DNA of 37,869 nucleotides from a virus, in IMG/VR virus record IMGVR_UViG_3300025928_000022, positions 1-37,869 of that record; one strand, written 5' to 3'. The notes beneath the pieces were generated by a model. The model searched no databases and was not told the DNA's origin. It worked only from the letters and a program-made list of their open reading frames with translations. Position 1 is the first letter of the stretch. The number at the start of each line of letters is the position of its first letter. Shown one piece after another: positions 15,031-22,724 of the stretch. The position numbers were made by a program, and so were the translations under genes.

Positions 15031-15368
15031 GAGGATGCTCCTTTCAGTTCCAACTGCTGTGCGGGTGGGACGGGCGTTAAGGTGTTTAGCCACTCGTATC
15101 TGAGGATCATCGAGTCGCATTGGCCGGTGATTGCCGGCCAATGCACTTCGAAACCGTTGTCTAGCGCGTAGACGCGGGCGTTTCTCAGATGGAGGCGGCT
15201 GGTGCCGGATCGGTATTCTGATCCGGACATGAGCACGCTGTAGGTGGTCGCTTGAATCACCGTGCGGCCTTGATTCTTGACGCCGTCGGTCGAACGCCAA
15301 ACCAGTTTCAATTGGACGCCGGGTTGCAAACGCCGGACGAGCTCGGCGCGGGTCATAGCGGTTTTCAT
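15027..15368 (-). CDS. hypothetical protein
   Basis: 113 aa, beta-rich look (GVQLKLVWRSTDGVKNQGRTVIQATTYS), no recognised family. Translated in the Ku operon, with ATGA overlaps on both sides. Confidence 0.5.
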   Translation of the reverse strand: MKTAMTRAELVRRLQPGVQLKLVWRSTDGVKNQGRTVIQATTYSVLMSGSEYRSGTSRLHLRNARVYALDNGFEVHWPAITGQCDSMILRYEWLNTLTPVPPAQQLELKGASS

Positions 15369-15859
15369 GAGACCTCCTTGGCATGTTCCGCGATGCAGCA
15401 GTCATCCGAATCGCACATCAGGCACCAATCGTCGGTTTCTTCGCCGAGCTGCTTGCGCAATTCGAGCGCTGTCCGGGGCGGGTTCATGTCGGCGTCCAGT
15501 CGATCCGCGCACTCGCGTAGTTCGGTGGCGGTCCAAGCTACGATGCCGGTCACGTAGTCGCGCGCGCGGCCCACCAGCGCGGCCGCTTCGTCGGCATCGT
15601 CGGCCTGCACGAAATCGTAAAGCGATTGATTCTCATCGCTGTAGTAGCTGGTGACGAGAAACTTGTCGCGTTCGGGCGTCACGATTCCCGGTTCGTCCTT
15701 GACGATGAATTCCCATTCGTCACCGGGCAGCGGCGTCATCACGAACCACTTGGACGCCTTGATGAGATTGGAAGCGAATAGGGCCGCAATAGCGGCCCCG
15801 ATCATGCGCAACATTAGATGGTCCTTGTACGGGCCGGTTGTGATTTTGGCCAGGGTCAT
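15365..15859 (-). CDS. hypothetical protein, possible membrane segment
   Basis: 164 aa. Residues about 17-34 are hydrophobic (LRMIGAAIAALFASNLI); the rest is soluble and acidic, with a Cys-rich end (CLMCDSDDCC). One base separates it from the Ku stop. No family is recognised. Confidence 0.5.
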   Translation of the reverse strand: MTLAKITTGPYKDHLMLRMIGAAIAALFASNLIKASKWFVMTPLPGDEWEFIVKDEPGIVTPERDKFLVTSYYSDENQSLYDFVQADDADEAAALVGRARDYVTGIVAWTATELRECADRLDADMNPPRTALELRKQLGEETDDWCLMCDSDDCCIAEHAKEVS

Positions 15860-15860
15860 G

Positions 15861-16628
15861 TCACGCCGCCTTTCTGGCAGCGAGTGACGCCTTGAGCGCG
15901 GCCATGATATCGACCGCCGCGGCTTGCGGCTTCTGGGCTTCGGGTTTGGGCGGCGCTGCGCCGGATTCCTTGGATGCGATCAAGGCCAGAATCTTTTCGC
16001 GATAGCCATCCGAGAATTTCGAGGCATCGAACGTCCCCGAATAGGCCGCAATCAGACTGGAAGCCAATTCCGATTCCGCCTCGCCGATCTGGCCCAGGTC
16101 GGTGCGGTACTCTTCCGTCGCGCGGGCTTCGTGCGCGTAGAAAAGCGTGTGCGCCACGATGCCCGATTTCCCGGCGCGGATCGCCAGGACGTGTTCGCGG
16201 CTGGACATGGTGATTTTGGCGATCGCCACCGCGCCCGAACGCTTCAGCCCGTCATAAAGCAGGGCGTAAGCCTTCGAGCCGCCCTCGTCGGGCGCGATCC
16301 AGTATGCGCTTTCATAGTTGACCGGATCGACCTGAGCGATCGGAACGAATTCCGTAATCTCGGCCACGTGCGCAGACGACGGTGCCAGGGCCTTGATTTC
16401 TTCCGGCGTCACGATCACCCAGCCTTTGCCGGTCTTGTAGCCCTTCACCACGTCGGCGGGAGCGATATCGGAGCCGTCCGATTTGACGTAGGACTTCCGT
16501 CCCACCGGTTCGAGATCCGATTTCCGGAGTTCATTGAAGCTGACCGATTCACTGCGGGCGGCACATGCTAATTTCACGGGCACGCTCACGAGTCCAAATG
16601 CGATGTGGCCTTTCCAAACGCTTGCCAT
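15861..16628 (-). CDS. ku: Ku DNA end-binding protein
   Basis: 255 aa; the start MASVWKGHIAFGLVSVPVKL is the standard bacterial Ku N-terminus, and FNELRKSD, GYKTGKGWVIVTPEEI (the lysine-rich Ku motif), AYWIAPDEGGSKAYALLYDGL and REHVLAIRAG follow in family order. The length fits bacterial Ku (about 260-300 aa). Ku forms a ring on double-strand ends and recruits a ligase in non-homologous end joining. First gene after a palindrome-type promoter. An in-frame ATG at 16700, eight bases after the -10 element, would add 24 residues; I prefer 16628 because it matches the family start and has AGAG upstream. Confidence 0.92.
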   Translation of the reverse strand: MASVWKGHIAFGLVSVPVKLACAARSESVSFNELRKSDLEPVGRKSYVKSDGSDIAPADVVKGYKTGKGWVIVTPEEIKALAPSSAHVAEITEFVPIAQVDPVNYESAYWIAPDEGGSKAYALLYDGLKRSGAVAIAKITMSSREHVLAIRAGKSGIVAHTLFYAHEARATEEYRTDLGQIGEAESELASSLIAAYSGTFDASKFSDGYREKILALIASKESGAAPPKPEAQKPQAAAVDIMAALKASLAARKAA

Positions 16629-16708
16629 TTTATTTGCTCTTTTCTCCCTCTGCATTGATTCGGGCTGGGGACCGGCTGGTTTGAAAAACCCAGGCTGCAT
16701 TACGAGCG

Positions 16709-16737
16709 AGTATATCTGACTGCGCAGTCAGTGACAA
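16709..16737 (-). promoter_or_regulatory. promoter with palindromic operator (Ku operon)
   Basis: On the minus strand, TTGTCA (16737-16732), 17-nt spacer, TATACT (16714-16709). The spacer contains the perfect 16-nt palindrome CTGACTGCGCAGTCAG (16716-16731). A protein bound there would block RNA polymerase. It aligns over about 70 nt with the promoter at 20359. Confidence 0.8.
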
Positions 16738-16750
16738 CACCGCATAGAAT

Positions 16751-16767
16751 ACGCGCTGTGCAATGAT
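16751..16767. repeat. upstream element shared with SWIM/ligase promoter
   Basis: ACGCGCTGTGCAATGAT is identical at 20401-20417, and in both places begins exactly 42 bases from the -10 hexamer edge. The fixed distance upstream of -35 suggests an activator site or a second operator. A shorter form, TGCACAGCG, lies at 24396-24404, just upstream of the rightward promoter. Confidence 0.65.
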
Positions 16768-16776
16768 CGAAAAGCT

Positions 16777-16853
16777 GGTCTGTAGGTGGTCTTACACTCA
16801 ACCGCCGCGTACCAGCCTCGATTTACCGGGTCGGTTTCGAGACTGACACGCGA
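16777..16853. repeat. upstream intergenic repeat, copy 2
   Basis: Second copy of the block at 12059-12136: the identical 20-mer at 16777-16796, then the diverged block at 16820-16853. The 20-mer includes a near-palindrome TGTAGG-TGGT-CTTACA. It lies between the end of the ligase operon and the Ku promoter. The 199 nt from 16701 to 16899 have no other content that I recognise. Confidence 0.7.
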
Positions 16854-16899
16854 CGTCTAGGGCAGGTCGGAGGATTGCACAGAACGCGCGGCTATGCGT

Positions 16900-17325
16900 C
16901 TAGGCGGGTGGTTTGGTGTTCGTCTCGCTGAGCACTTGCGCAATGCGCACGTAATCTTCGGTTGACACACCGAGGCGCGGCTCGGTTTTGACGGCGTTGA
17001 AAGTTCGCTCAAACGCCAGCCATCGGCAATCGGCCAGCGCCACGATGAGCGGATCTTCCAGCGCCGTCACGCGCGCGTTCCAGGCATCGATCAGACCGCT
17101 GCCGCACGCGCCCGCGATGTAGGCGGGCTCGACGACATTGTTAACGTAGTCGCGCAGGATCGCGCGTCGCGGTTTGCCGGTGATGATACGCTGCATCATT
17201 CCGGCCAGTCCTCCGAGCTGCGCAGCGAGCGCGATCGAGCGGGCTTTGTCTCGGGCGGGCAGTTGTTCCCATTCCCAATCGAGCGAAATGAGCAGACAAG
17301 CAGCCGGACGTTCTTTCAGTTTCAT
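16900..17325 (-). CDS. hypothetical helical protein
   Basis: 141 aa; CAAAGGAGAAGCC upstream decides the start. Predicted mostly helical, no family recognised. It overlaps the ligase stop as ATGA and ends the ligase operon, so it may be a ligase-associated factor. Confidence 0.55.
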   Translation of the reverse strand: MKLKERPAACLLISLDWEWEQLPARDKARSIALAAQLGGLAGMMQRIITGKPRRAILRDYVNNVVEPAYIAGACGSGLIDAWNARVTALEDPLIVALADCRWLAFERTFNAVKTEPRLGVSTEDYVRIAQVLSETNTKPPA

Positions 17326-18371
17326 TTGGCTTCTCCTTTGAATTTCAGTTGATCGATGGTGCACTCTGACGGTTCGATGTCTTCCCGCACGGCGAGAAAA
17401 ACGGACTGGCTGAGCGACCCGGATCGATGCGCGTAAAGATAACGCACTTCGACCACGGCCCCCACGGGCGGCGCGGTCTTGTTGGGCGGGATCGTGCAAC
17501 GTCCCAGCTCGGTGCCGTCAAAAAGCTTCATGTTGAAACTGGATTGCACGTTGTGAGCCGCCACGATGACCGAAGCCGTCGCGACGAATTTGTATTTGAG
17601 AGCCGGTCCGCCTGAATTGGGCCGTCCCGGTGTGTAGGGCGCAATGGCGTATTTCAGCACCACGCCTTCCCTGCCCTCGGATTTGCAGCGGGCGAACAGC
17701 GCGAGTTTGGAATCCGGATCGGTCGCCGTTTCCACCACGCGGATGCCGGATTGCGAGGATCCGAAAAGCGAATGCAGCAGCCCCAGGCGATCGCTGTAAC
17801 GGGACGCGCGCATGTCGGCGAGTCCGGCCAGCAGATCGAACGCCCAGATGATGTCGCCGATAATTTCGCCGTCAATGATGAAGGCCTCATACGGGCATTC
17901 GAGAGCGGCTTTGACGATAGTGCCGGGCAGCGTGTTGTTTACCCTGCCCGTCCGCGAATAGCTGGTTAGTCGGCCATCGCGCTTTTCTAAGATGATCCGG
18001 TTGCCGTCGAATTTCTCCTGGAAATAAATATCGGGATCGGGCGCGAGTGAAAGCAATTCCGCGTCCGTGATTTCGTTCAACAGCATGGGCTTCGGAACCA
18101 GCCTCGGACCGCATGGCTCGGGCTTGGCATCGAAGCCGACCGTTTCGAGCGGCGTCGCGTCTTCGCCGGGCGTATAGCCCTTGGCGAGTTTCTCGTTCAG
18201 CTTCGACTGATAAAGCGCGTTCGCGGCCGTCTCCGATGCGGCAGCCACGGTTTTGGTTTGCATCGTTCCTCCGCGCGGCCCCCAGGCGAATTGCACGGTG
18301 CCGTTATCGACGGAGGCGGTATAGACTTTGTCCGACCTCGAATCTTTGTAGTACAGGGTTTGGGTTTTCAT
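17322..18371 (-). CDS. ATP-dependent DNA ligase with N-terminal WGR domain
   Basis: 349 aa. Residues 1-66 resemble a WGR domain (LYYKDSRSDKVYTASVDNG, WGPRGG at 30-35), a nucleic acid end-binding module known from PARPs. Residues about 90-265 are the nucleotidyltransferase core: motif I EKFDGNR with adenylated K120, motif III DGE (168-170), motif IV EGVVLK (235-240) and motif V LKYKF (258-262). The C-terminal part (about 266-349) fits an OB fold. It seals nicks or breaks using ATP. All catalytic motifs are present, so it should be active. No polymerase or phosphoesterase domain, so it is not LigD. Ku lies about 0.7 kb downstream in a separate operon with a like promoter. Confidence 0.85.
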   Translation of the reverse strand: MKTQTLYYKDSRSDKVYTASVDNGTVQFAWGPRGGTMQTKTVAAASETAANALYQSKLNEKLAKGYTPGEDATPLETVGFDAKPEPCGPRLVPKPMLLNEITDAELLSLAPDPDIYFQEKFDGNRIILEKRDGRLTSYSRTGRVNNTLPGTIVKAALECPYEAFIIDGEIIGDIIWAFDLLAGLADMRASRYSDRLGLLHSLFGSSQSGIRVVETATDPDSKLALFARCKSEGREGVVLKYAIAPYTPGRPNSGGPALKYKFVATASVIVAAHNVQSSFNMKLFDGTELGRCTIPPNKTAPPVGAVVEVRYLYAHRSGSLSQSVFLAVREDIEPSECTIDQLKFKGEAK

Positions 18372-18559
18372 TTCGTTGCTCCTTCCGAAACTTCCGCCAT
18401 GAAGTCGTCACTGCCGCGATTGAAATTGTTGACGGCAATCGCGACGGCGCACGTCAGGCTATTGAACCGCGAAGAAGCCAGCAATGCTTCCACTTGTTGA
18501 TCGGTGACCTTAGCGCCGATTTTGGTTTTGACGGTGAATGTTGCCTCGTAGAGTTTCAT
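18368..18559 (-). CDS. small hypothetical protein
   Basis: 63 aa, start MKLYEATFTVKTKIGAKVTD, with a ferredoxin-like strand-helix pattern. GAAAGGACC precedes the ATG. Overlaps the ligase start and the upstream gene as ATGA. No family is recognised. Confidence 0.5.
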   Translation of the reverse strand: MKLYEATFTVKTKIGAKVTDQQVEALLASSRFNSLTCAVAIAVNNFNRGSDDFMAEVSEGATK

Positions 18560-19158
18560 TTCGTTGGTCCTTTCAGTGCGTATTCGGCGGCGTTTTCAAG
18601 ACACGCGCAGCCGATCATTTGGTTGTGGCAGACTGGGCAGCGCTCAACGTCGCAGCCCGGATGATGATAGTGGCCGATCTTGGCGCCGCAATCGCCGCAG
18701 CGGCCCGTTCCAGGGTCGTATCCGCCCGCGTAGGGCTGGCGGTCGTAGCGCTTGCCATCGATCACGAACCAGGTCTTGATGCAGCCGTCGACTTCGAGCA
18801 TGAAACCGTGGCACGTGTCGCACTTCGCGCCGTGATTGGTGGCGTCCGTTTCTGGCGACGGCACGATTCCGGCCCGCGCGTCGAGCACAGCGGCGGTCAT
18901 ATCGGACGTGAATTCGTACCAGAGATTGGAATGCACGTGGACGCAGTAGGAAGTCGGTCCGGTCTGCTGCAACTTAGTATGTCGCCCGATGCGCAGTTCG
19001 TATTTGAGCCATTCGGCGGGCGGCTTGACGGCATTCGGCCCGCCCATCGGCTGGCCGGTGAAATGGTTGTCGAGCGAATAGCATTTGAAGTCCCGCGCGA
19101 CGGCCAGGATGGCGTCGATCAGCTTCGTCCGATTCTTGGCGATGGTCTTGAGGTTCAT
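18556..19158 (-). CDS. hypothetical protein with C-terminal zinc ribbons
   Basis: 200 aa. An N-terminal domain of unknown type (1-110) is followed by CDTCH (about 114-118), then CGDCGAKIGHYHHPGCDVERCPVCHNQMIGCAC, enough Cys and His for two zinc sites. The end CPVCHNQMIGCAC is common in phage and plasmid proteins of unknown role. ATGA overlap on both sides. Confidence 0.6.
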   Translation of the reverse strand: MNLKTIAKNRTKLIDAILAVARDFKCYSLDNHFTGQPMGGPNAVKPPAEWLKYELRIGRHTKLQQTGPTSYCVHVHSNLWYEFTSDMTAAVLDARAGIVPSPETDATNHGAKCDTCHGFMLEVDGCIKTWFVIDGKRYDRQPYAGGYDPGTGRCGDCGAKIGHYHHPGCDVERCPVCHNQMIGCACLENAAEYALKGPTK

Positions 19159-19361
19159 ACAAAACTCCTTCGCAGCCCAAGCAGCAGGCTGCGCACTTCA
19201 TCGAGCGCCGTGATCTGGCCGAGCGTCCATTGAGCCATCTCCCGCTCCTGCGGGTTGGTAATTCGCTGCAATTCGTGAGCCAGGGACCCGGCGCGGAGCG
19301 CCAGTAGCTTTCCTTCGACTAGAGCGAGCAATTCTTTTCGAGTGACCGGTTTGCTTTTCAT
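19155..19361 (-). CDS. small helical protein
   Basis: 68 aa, predicted all-helical (LLALVEGKLLALRAGSLAHEL), no recognised family. Start overlaps the J-domain gene stop as ATGA. Confidence 0.5.
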   Translation of the reverse strand: MKSKPVTRKELLALVEGKLLALRAGSLAHELQRITNPQEREMAQWTLGQITALDEVRSLLLGLRRSFV

Positions 19362-20092
19362 AGCGATCCTTTCATGTGGTTGTGTTCGAGAATTTCAAAG
19401 GCGGCTTGGACGCGGCGAAATGCCGCTGCGTCGCCGCCCAAATCGGGATGATGTTGACGGGCCAGAGCGCGATAGGCGCGCTTGATTTCTTCCCACGTGG
19501 CGCTGATTAGCACGCCCAGGATGTCGTGCGGGGAATCGTCTTTCAAGTGGGCGCGCGCGGCGTCGATGCCCATGCGCCAGTTGAATGCGGCCTGCCATTG
19601 CGCGGTGGATCCGCGCGGGCCGTCGTGGGTCTTGTAACCGGACATGAAATCGCGTTTCATGGTCGAGCCTTTCTGTCGGGGTGATTTGGCTGTGGGTTTG
19701 GGCGTGAAGCGCGCTAGAATCAGTCCGGTGATTTCGGAATCGAATTCGTAATCGAAAAACCCGAGCCGCCCGGTGAGTTCAATGAAATCGAGCGGCTGGG
19801 CTTCAGCCAGTACGAATCCGTACTCGCCTTTGAACCAGACGCTCGGATGAGCGCTGACGCAGTCGGTCAGGATCACGCGGCCCACGATGCCGCCGCGCGC
19901 AAAATGATTGGGCAGCAAGATGCCGCGCTGCCCGCAGAGAATCCGGATCGATTCCATTTCCGGATCGAGCCGTTTGCCGGCGTGGATCGCGACCGGTCCC
20001 CGGTGATTGGTCGACCAATCGCGATTCTCGATATCCTTGTGGCCGTTAGCAATGAGCCAGGCCCACGGTTGACGAACAGACAACACTTTCAT
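19358..20092 (-). CDS. ASCH domain - J domain fusion protein
   Basis: 244 aa in one open frame. Residues 1-125 are an ASCH domain (MKVLSVRQPWAWLIANGHKDIENRDW, HRGPVAIHAG, GGIVGRV), a paralogue of 8984-9376. Residues about 188-238 are a J domain with helix II KRAYRALARQHH, the HPD motif (215-217) and DAAAFRRVQAAFEIL; HPD stimulates Hsp70 ATPase, so it could recruit host DnaK. Between them, ATG at 19660 is preceded by AGAAAGG, so a separate J protein (100 aa) may also be made. No stop separates the parts, hence the fusion call. Starts as ATGA overlap with the SWIM gene. Confidence 0.75.
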   Translation of the reverse strand: MKVLSVRQPWAWLIANGHKDIENRDWSTNHRGPVAIHAGKRLDPEMESIRILCGQRGILLPNHFARGGIVGRVILTDCVSAHPSVWFKGEYGFVLAEAQPLDFIELTGRLGFFDYEFDSEITGLILARFTPKPTAKSPRQKGSTMKRDFMSGYKTHDGPRGSTAQWQAAFNWRMGIDAARAHLKDDSPHDILGVLISATWEEIKRAYRALARQHHPDLGGDAAAFRRVQAAFEILEHNHMKGSL

Positions 20093-20343
20093 TTGCGCTC
20101 CTCGATCTTGGCTTCGTGCGGACGTTCGTAGCCCGGCAGCCCGAGCGCGTCGAGATGTTTGCAATGGCGGTGAATGCGCCACGCGGGGCACGAGCATCCC
20201 CAGTGCCGTTTGTCTTTGTTCTGCGAGATGACGTAAAGCCGATCGGAAGATTCCGACGCGATATGAAATCGATTGGTCCATTGCGCGTTGTCGGCTAACT
20301 TGACTTCGCGGCGGACGTACAATACGGGCGTGTTGTTCGGCAT
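20089..20343 (-). CDS. SWIM zinc finger protein
   Basis: 84 aa; CTCAAGGAGATCAGC before the ATG decides this start. The motif C50-S-C52 ... C61-K-H63 (WGCSCPAWRIHRHCKHLDAL) is a SWIM zinc finger, a DNA- or protein-binding module. It is the first gene of the operon that includes the ligase. Confidence 0.75.
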   Translation of the reverse strand: MPNNTPVLYVRREVKLADNAQWTNRFHIASESSDRLYVISQNKDKRHWGCSCPAWRIHRHCKHLDALGLPGYERPHEAKIEERK

Positions 20344-20358
20344 GCTGATCTCCTTGAG

Positions 20359-20387
20359 AGTATATCTGACTACGTTGTGACTGCCAA
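20359..20387 (-). promoter_or_regulatory. promoter with operator (SWIM/ligase operon)
   Basis: On the minus strand, TTGGCA (20387-20382), 17-nt spacer, TATACT (20364-20359). The spacer holds a decayed palindrome (20366-20381) with one intact half, CTGACTACG. The Shine-Dalgarno AAGGAG follows a few bases after the expected transcription start. Confidence 0.75.
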
Positions 20388-20424
20388 CACGGCGCAGAAA
20401 ACGCGCTGTGCAATGATTTGAAAG

Positions 20425-20442
20425 GCGGGCTTTGCAGCCCGC
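20425..20442 (-). terminator. terminator after metallopeptidase/VWA gene
   Basis: GCGGGCT-TTGC-AGCCCGC, a perfect 7-bp stem, directly at the stop of the 20442-21809 gene; only a short T-rich CTTT follows on the minus strand. Position fits an operon end, before the next promoter at 20387. Confidence 0.55.
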
Positions 20443-21809
20443 TAGATTAAACGGATCACCTGTCCGAACGGCGGCATGTGATCGATCCAGGCGGGCGTGA
20501 CCCATAGCACTGGGTAGTCGGGCTCGACCGGCGTATCAGACGATTCCAGATCCGTCAGATACACGGCGACGCGCGGGTGAATGTCGCGCTCCTCGACCCA
20601 ATCGAACACGGGTTGCAGGCGCGTTCCGCCGCCGCCCATGAATTCGAGCTTCACGTCATCGTCGGGCGTGAATTCGGCGGTGCCCTGGACGCGCGCGTCA
20701 CAGTAGACCGCGTGCAGGCGTTCGGGCTTGGCTTCCTGGATGATCGAGGTCAGTTCAGCGGCGAATTCGTCCAGCATCTCTTGCGAGACCGATGCGGACG
20801 TGTCGATGCCGGCGACGATCTCGCCGACCGTGTCGTGGATGGTACCGGGCAGATAGATCCCGCTCGAAATGAAACGGCGGTTGGGTGCGGTCCAGGAATA
20901 ATCGCTGGGCGCCGACTGCACGATGAATTCGCGCAGCACGGATTTCCAATCGACGATCGGTTCCCGTGAGCGTTTCAGTTCGCGCTGCAGGCCTCCGGGC
21001 AGTTCGCCCGAAGCGCGCGCGACGGCCGCTGCCTGTTCGGCGGCGATCGCCCAGTCTTCTTGCGTCATGGCTTCGTCGGCCTCCGGTTCCCCGGCCTCGA
21101 CCCCGTCCACGAATTCGCCGGTCGGACATCCGGGCATCGAACCACCTGGGGTTGAACCACCGGGCGTGGATCCGACTGTCTGACTCGCGCCGTCGTTGGC
21201 ATCGGGCGTCGAATCGTCAGTGGGATCATCCCCGCCGTTGCCGTCGGCTGTAGCGTCGCCGTCTTCCTCCTCTGATGTCGATCCATCATCGGAATCCTCG
21301 GACGCGTCTGAGCCGTCCTCTTGATCGTCTTCGTCTTCGTCGCCGTCTTCGTCCTCTTCGGGCTCCGGCTCAGGTTCGGGTTGCTGCATGGGCGGCTGTT
21401 CGGCCGCTTTGCGTTTGGCATAAATCTGCTCGGCGTACATGCCCTTGAATTCGGGGTCATTCAAAACGCCCGGCGGCAGTTCGAATCCGAATTCAACCAG
21501 CACCGGATTGATGGCGTGGTCGCAGGCGATGTTCCACTCCATCGGATCGCGCGCGCCACGGCGGTAGGGATGCAGCAGAGCGCAGTGCCAAACCTCGTGG
21601 GCGATGACGCCCAGCAATTGACGTTCGGGCAGGCTGCGGGCGAATTCGGGATTGAATTTCAAAACTGTCCCGTTGGTCTGCATGGTTTCAATCGATGGAT
21701 CCGGCATCAGCTTCAGCCGCATGGCCAGCGATCCGAAGAAGGGCTGTTCGAGCAGGAGGCGCGTGCGGGCACGCGCCATCATGAGTTCGTCTTGATTCAT
21801 GTTTGTCAT
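20442..21809 (-). CDS. metallopeptidase-like protein with VWA domain
   Basis: 455 aa. N-terminal zinc peptidase-like domain: HEVWH (71-75) with a likely third ligand in ACDHAINP (96-102), as in the putative metallopeptidase family DUF2201. Residues about 138-235 are a linker rich in Asp, Glu, Ser and Gly, with repeated TPGGS. The C-terminal von Willebrand A-like domain has MIDAS residues DTSAS (336-340), T396 in GGGGTRL and D420 in LTDLES. COG3864-like proteins with this architecture pair with MoxR-type AAA ATPases, and one lies two genes upstream. Substrate unknown. Confidence 0.75.
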   Translation of the reverse strand: MTNMNQDELMMARARTRLLLEQPFFGSLAMRLKLMPDPSIETMQTNGTVLKFNPEFARSLPERQLLGVIAHEVWHCALLHPYRRGARDPMEWNIACDHAINPVLVEFGFELPPGVLNDPEFKGMYAEQIYAKRKAAEQPPMQQPEPEPEPEEDEDGDEDEDDQEDGSDASEDSDDGSTSEEEDGDATADGNGGDDPTDDSTPDANDGASQTVGSTPGGSTPGGSMPGCPTGEFVDGVEAGEPEADEAMTQEDWAIAAEQAAAVARASGELPGGLQRELKRSREPIVDWKSVLREFIVQSAPSDYSWTAPNRRFISSGIYLPGTIHDTVGEIVAGIDTSASVSQEMLDEFAAELTSIIQEAKPERLHAVYCDARVQGTAEFTPDDDVKLEFMGGGGTRLQPVFDWVEERDIHPRVAVYLTDLESSDTPVEPDYPVLWVTPAWIDHMPPFGQVIRLI

Positions 21810-22684
21810 TGCAGATACCCCGACATTTTGCTGAGGATCTCGTCGGCGCGGCGCGCGGTGTCTTCCCGCACGATGGCTGAGTCTCGGAGCTCCTCGGGTG
21901 AATGGGCGGTCAGTTCGCGGCGGATCCGCTTACAGAACTGATCGATGGCAGGATCTTCGGTGATGTTGAGCAGTGGCACGATGTCGAGCAGGTCGATGAT
22001 GTTAGACACCAGCGAATCGCGAAAGGCGCTTTGGACGGGCGTGTCTTCGGTTGCGTCGGTGTAGGCGTGCAGGCGTTCCGACATTTTGCCGACCACGGAT
22101 GCAAGGCGCGTCCAGATATCTTTCACCGCGAATTCGATGGTGGACTGGACGTTCGATTCAATCTGCGATTTGATGCGCGCGGTTTCTGCGTCGCCCAGGT
22201 CGACGCGAAAATCAACCGCGTCCGGAATCGGATCGACCGACATGCAAAAAGCGAATTTGGATTCGATCTTGGATGGGCTCGGATATTCTTCCGGCTTGAA
22301 AAGCCCGTTCAGCAGACGCCGGGCATCCTCGACGTATTGAGCATAGTTGGGTTGGAACACGTTGCGGAATTCATTCCAGAAGGCGGTCTGGTGAGCCTTC
22401 ATGGTTTGGTTATATTTGAAGTACATGGGCGACGAAAGAATCCGTTTTCCTACGTCGGACCAAGGCAGCGTTAGTGTGTAGTGATCGTCTCGGGCGGCGC
22501 CGGCAATCTTTTGCAGGGAGGCCAGCGCTTCCCGGGCGAGCAAGCTCTTTCGATATTTGCCCATGGTCGGATCGGACGAATGGGTGCGGGCCACTTCGTC
22601 TGAAATCTTCTTGTCGGACTTGTAGCCACGCCATTGGCTGATGTTGAGCGACACCAGCATGGCTGATTCATTGATTCGATGCAT
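21806..22684 (-). CDS. conserved middle protein of MoxR-VWA set (DUF3150-like)
   Basis: 292 aa, soluble and largely helical. The beginning, LVSLNISQWRGYKSDKKISDEV, reminds me of phage proteins of the DUF3150 type found between AAA and VWA genes; this assignment is from memory and uncertain. CCAAGGAGAAATCACA before the ATG. It overlaps the VWA gene as ATGA and follows the AAA gene by 40 nt, so the three are one operon and probably one complex. Confidence 0.55.
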   Translation of the reverse strand: MHRINESAMLVSLNISQWRGYKSDKKISDEVARTHSSDPTMGKYRKSLLAREALASLQKIAGAARDDHYTLTLPWSDVGKRILSSPMYFKYNQTMKAHQTAFWNEFRNVFQPNYAQYVEDARRLLNGLFKPEEYPSPSKIESKFAFCMSVDPIPDAVDFRVDLGDAETARIKSQIESNVQSTIEFAVKDIWTRLASVVGKMSERLHAYTDATEDTPVQSAFRDSLVSNIIDLLDIVPLLNITEDPAIDQFCKRIRRELTAHSPEELRDSAIVREDTARRADEILSKMSGYLQ

Positions 22685-22724
22685 TGTGATTTCTCCTTGG
22701 ATTGAATTCGTTTCGGATTGGACG

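Noticed and set aside
15239-15250. Third copy of CTGTAGGTGGTC
   Set aside because: Only 12 nt, inside a coding gene, without the second block or a promoter.
16629-16700. N-terminal extension of Ku from ATG at 16700
   Set aside because: 24 extra residues do not look like Ku; the family start MASVWKG has its own weak ribosome binding site. The short distance to -10 keeps it possible.
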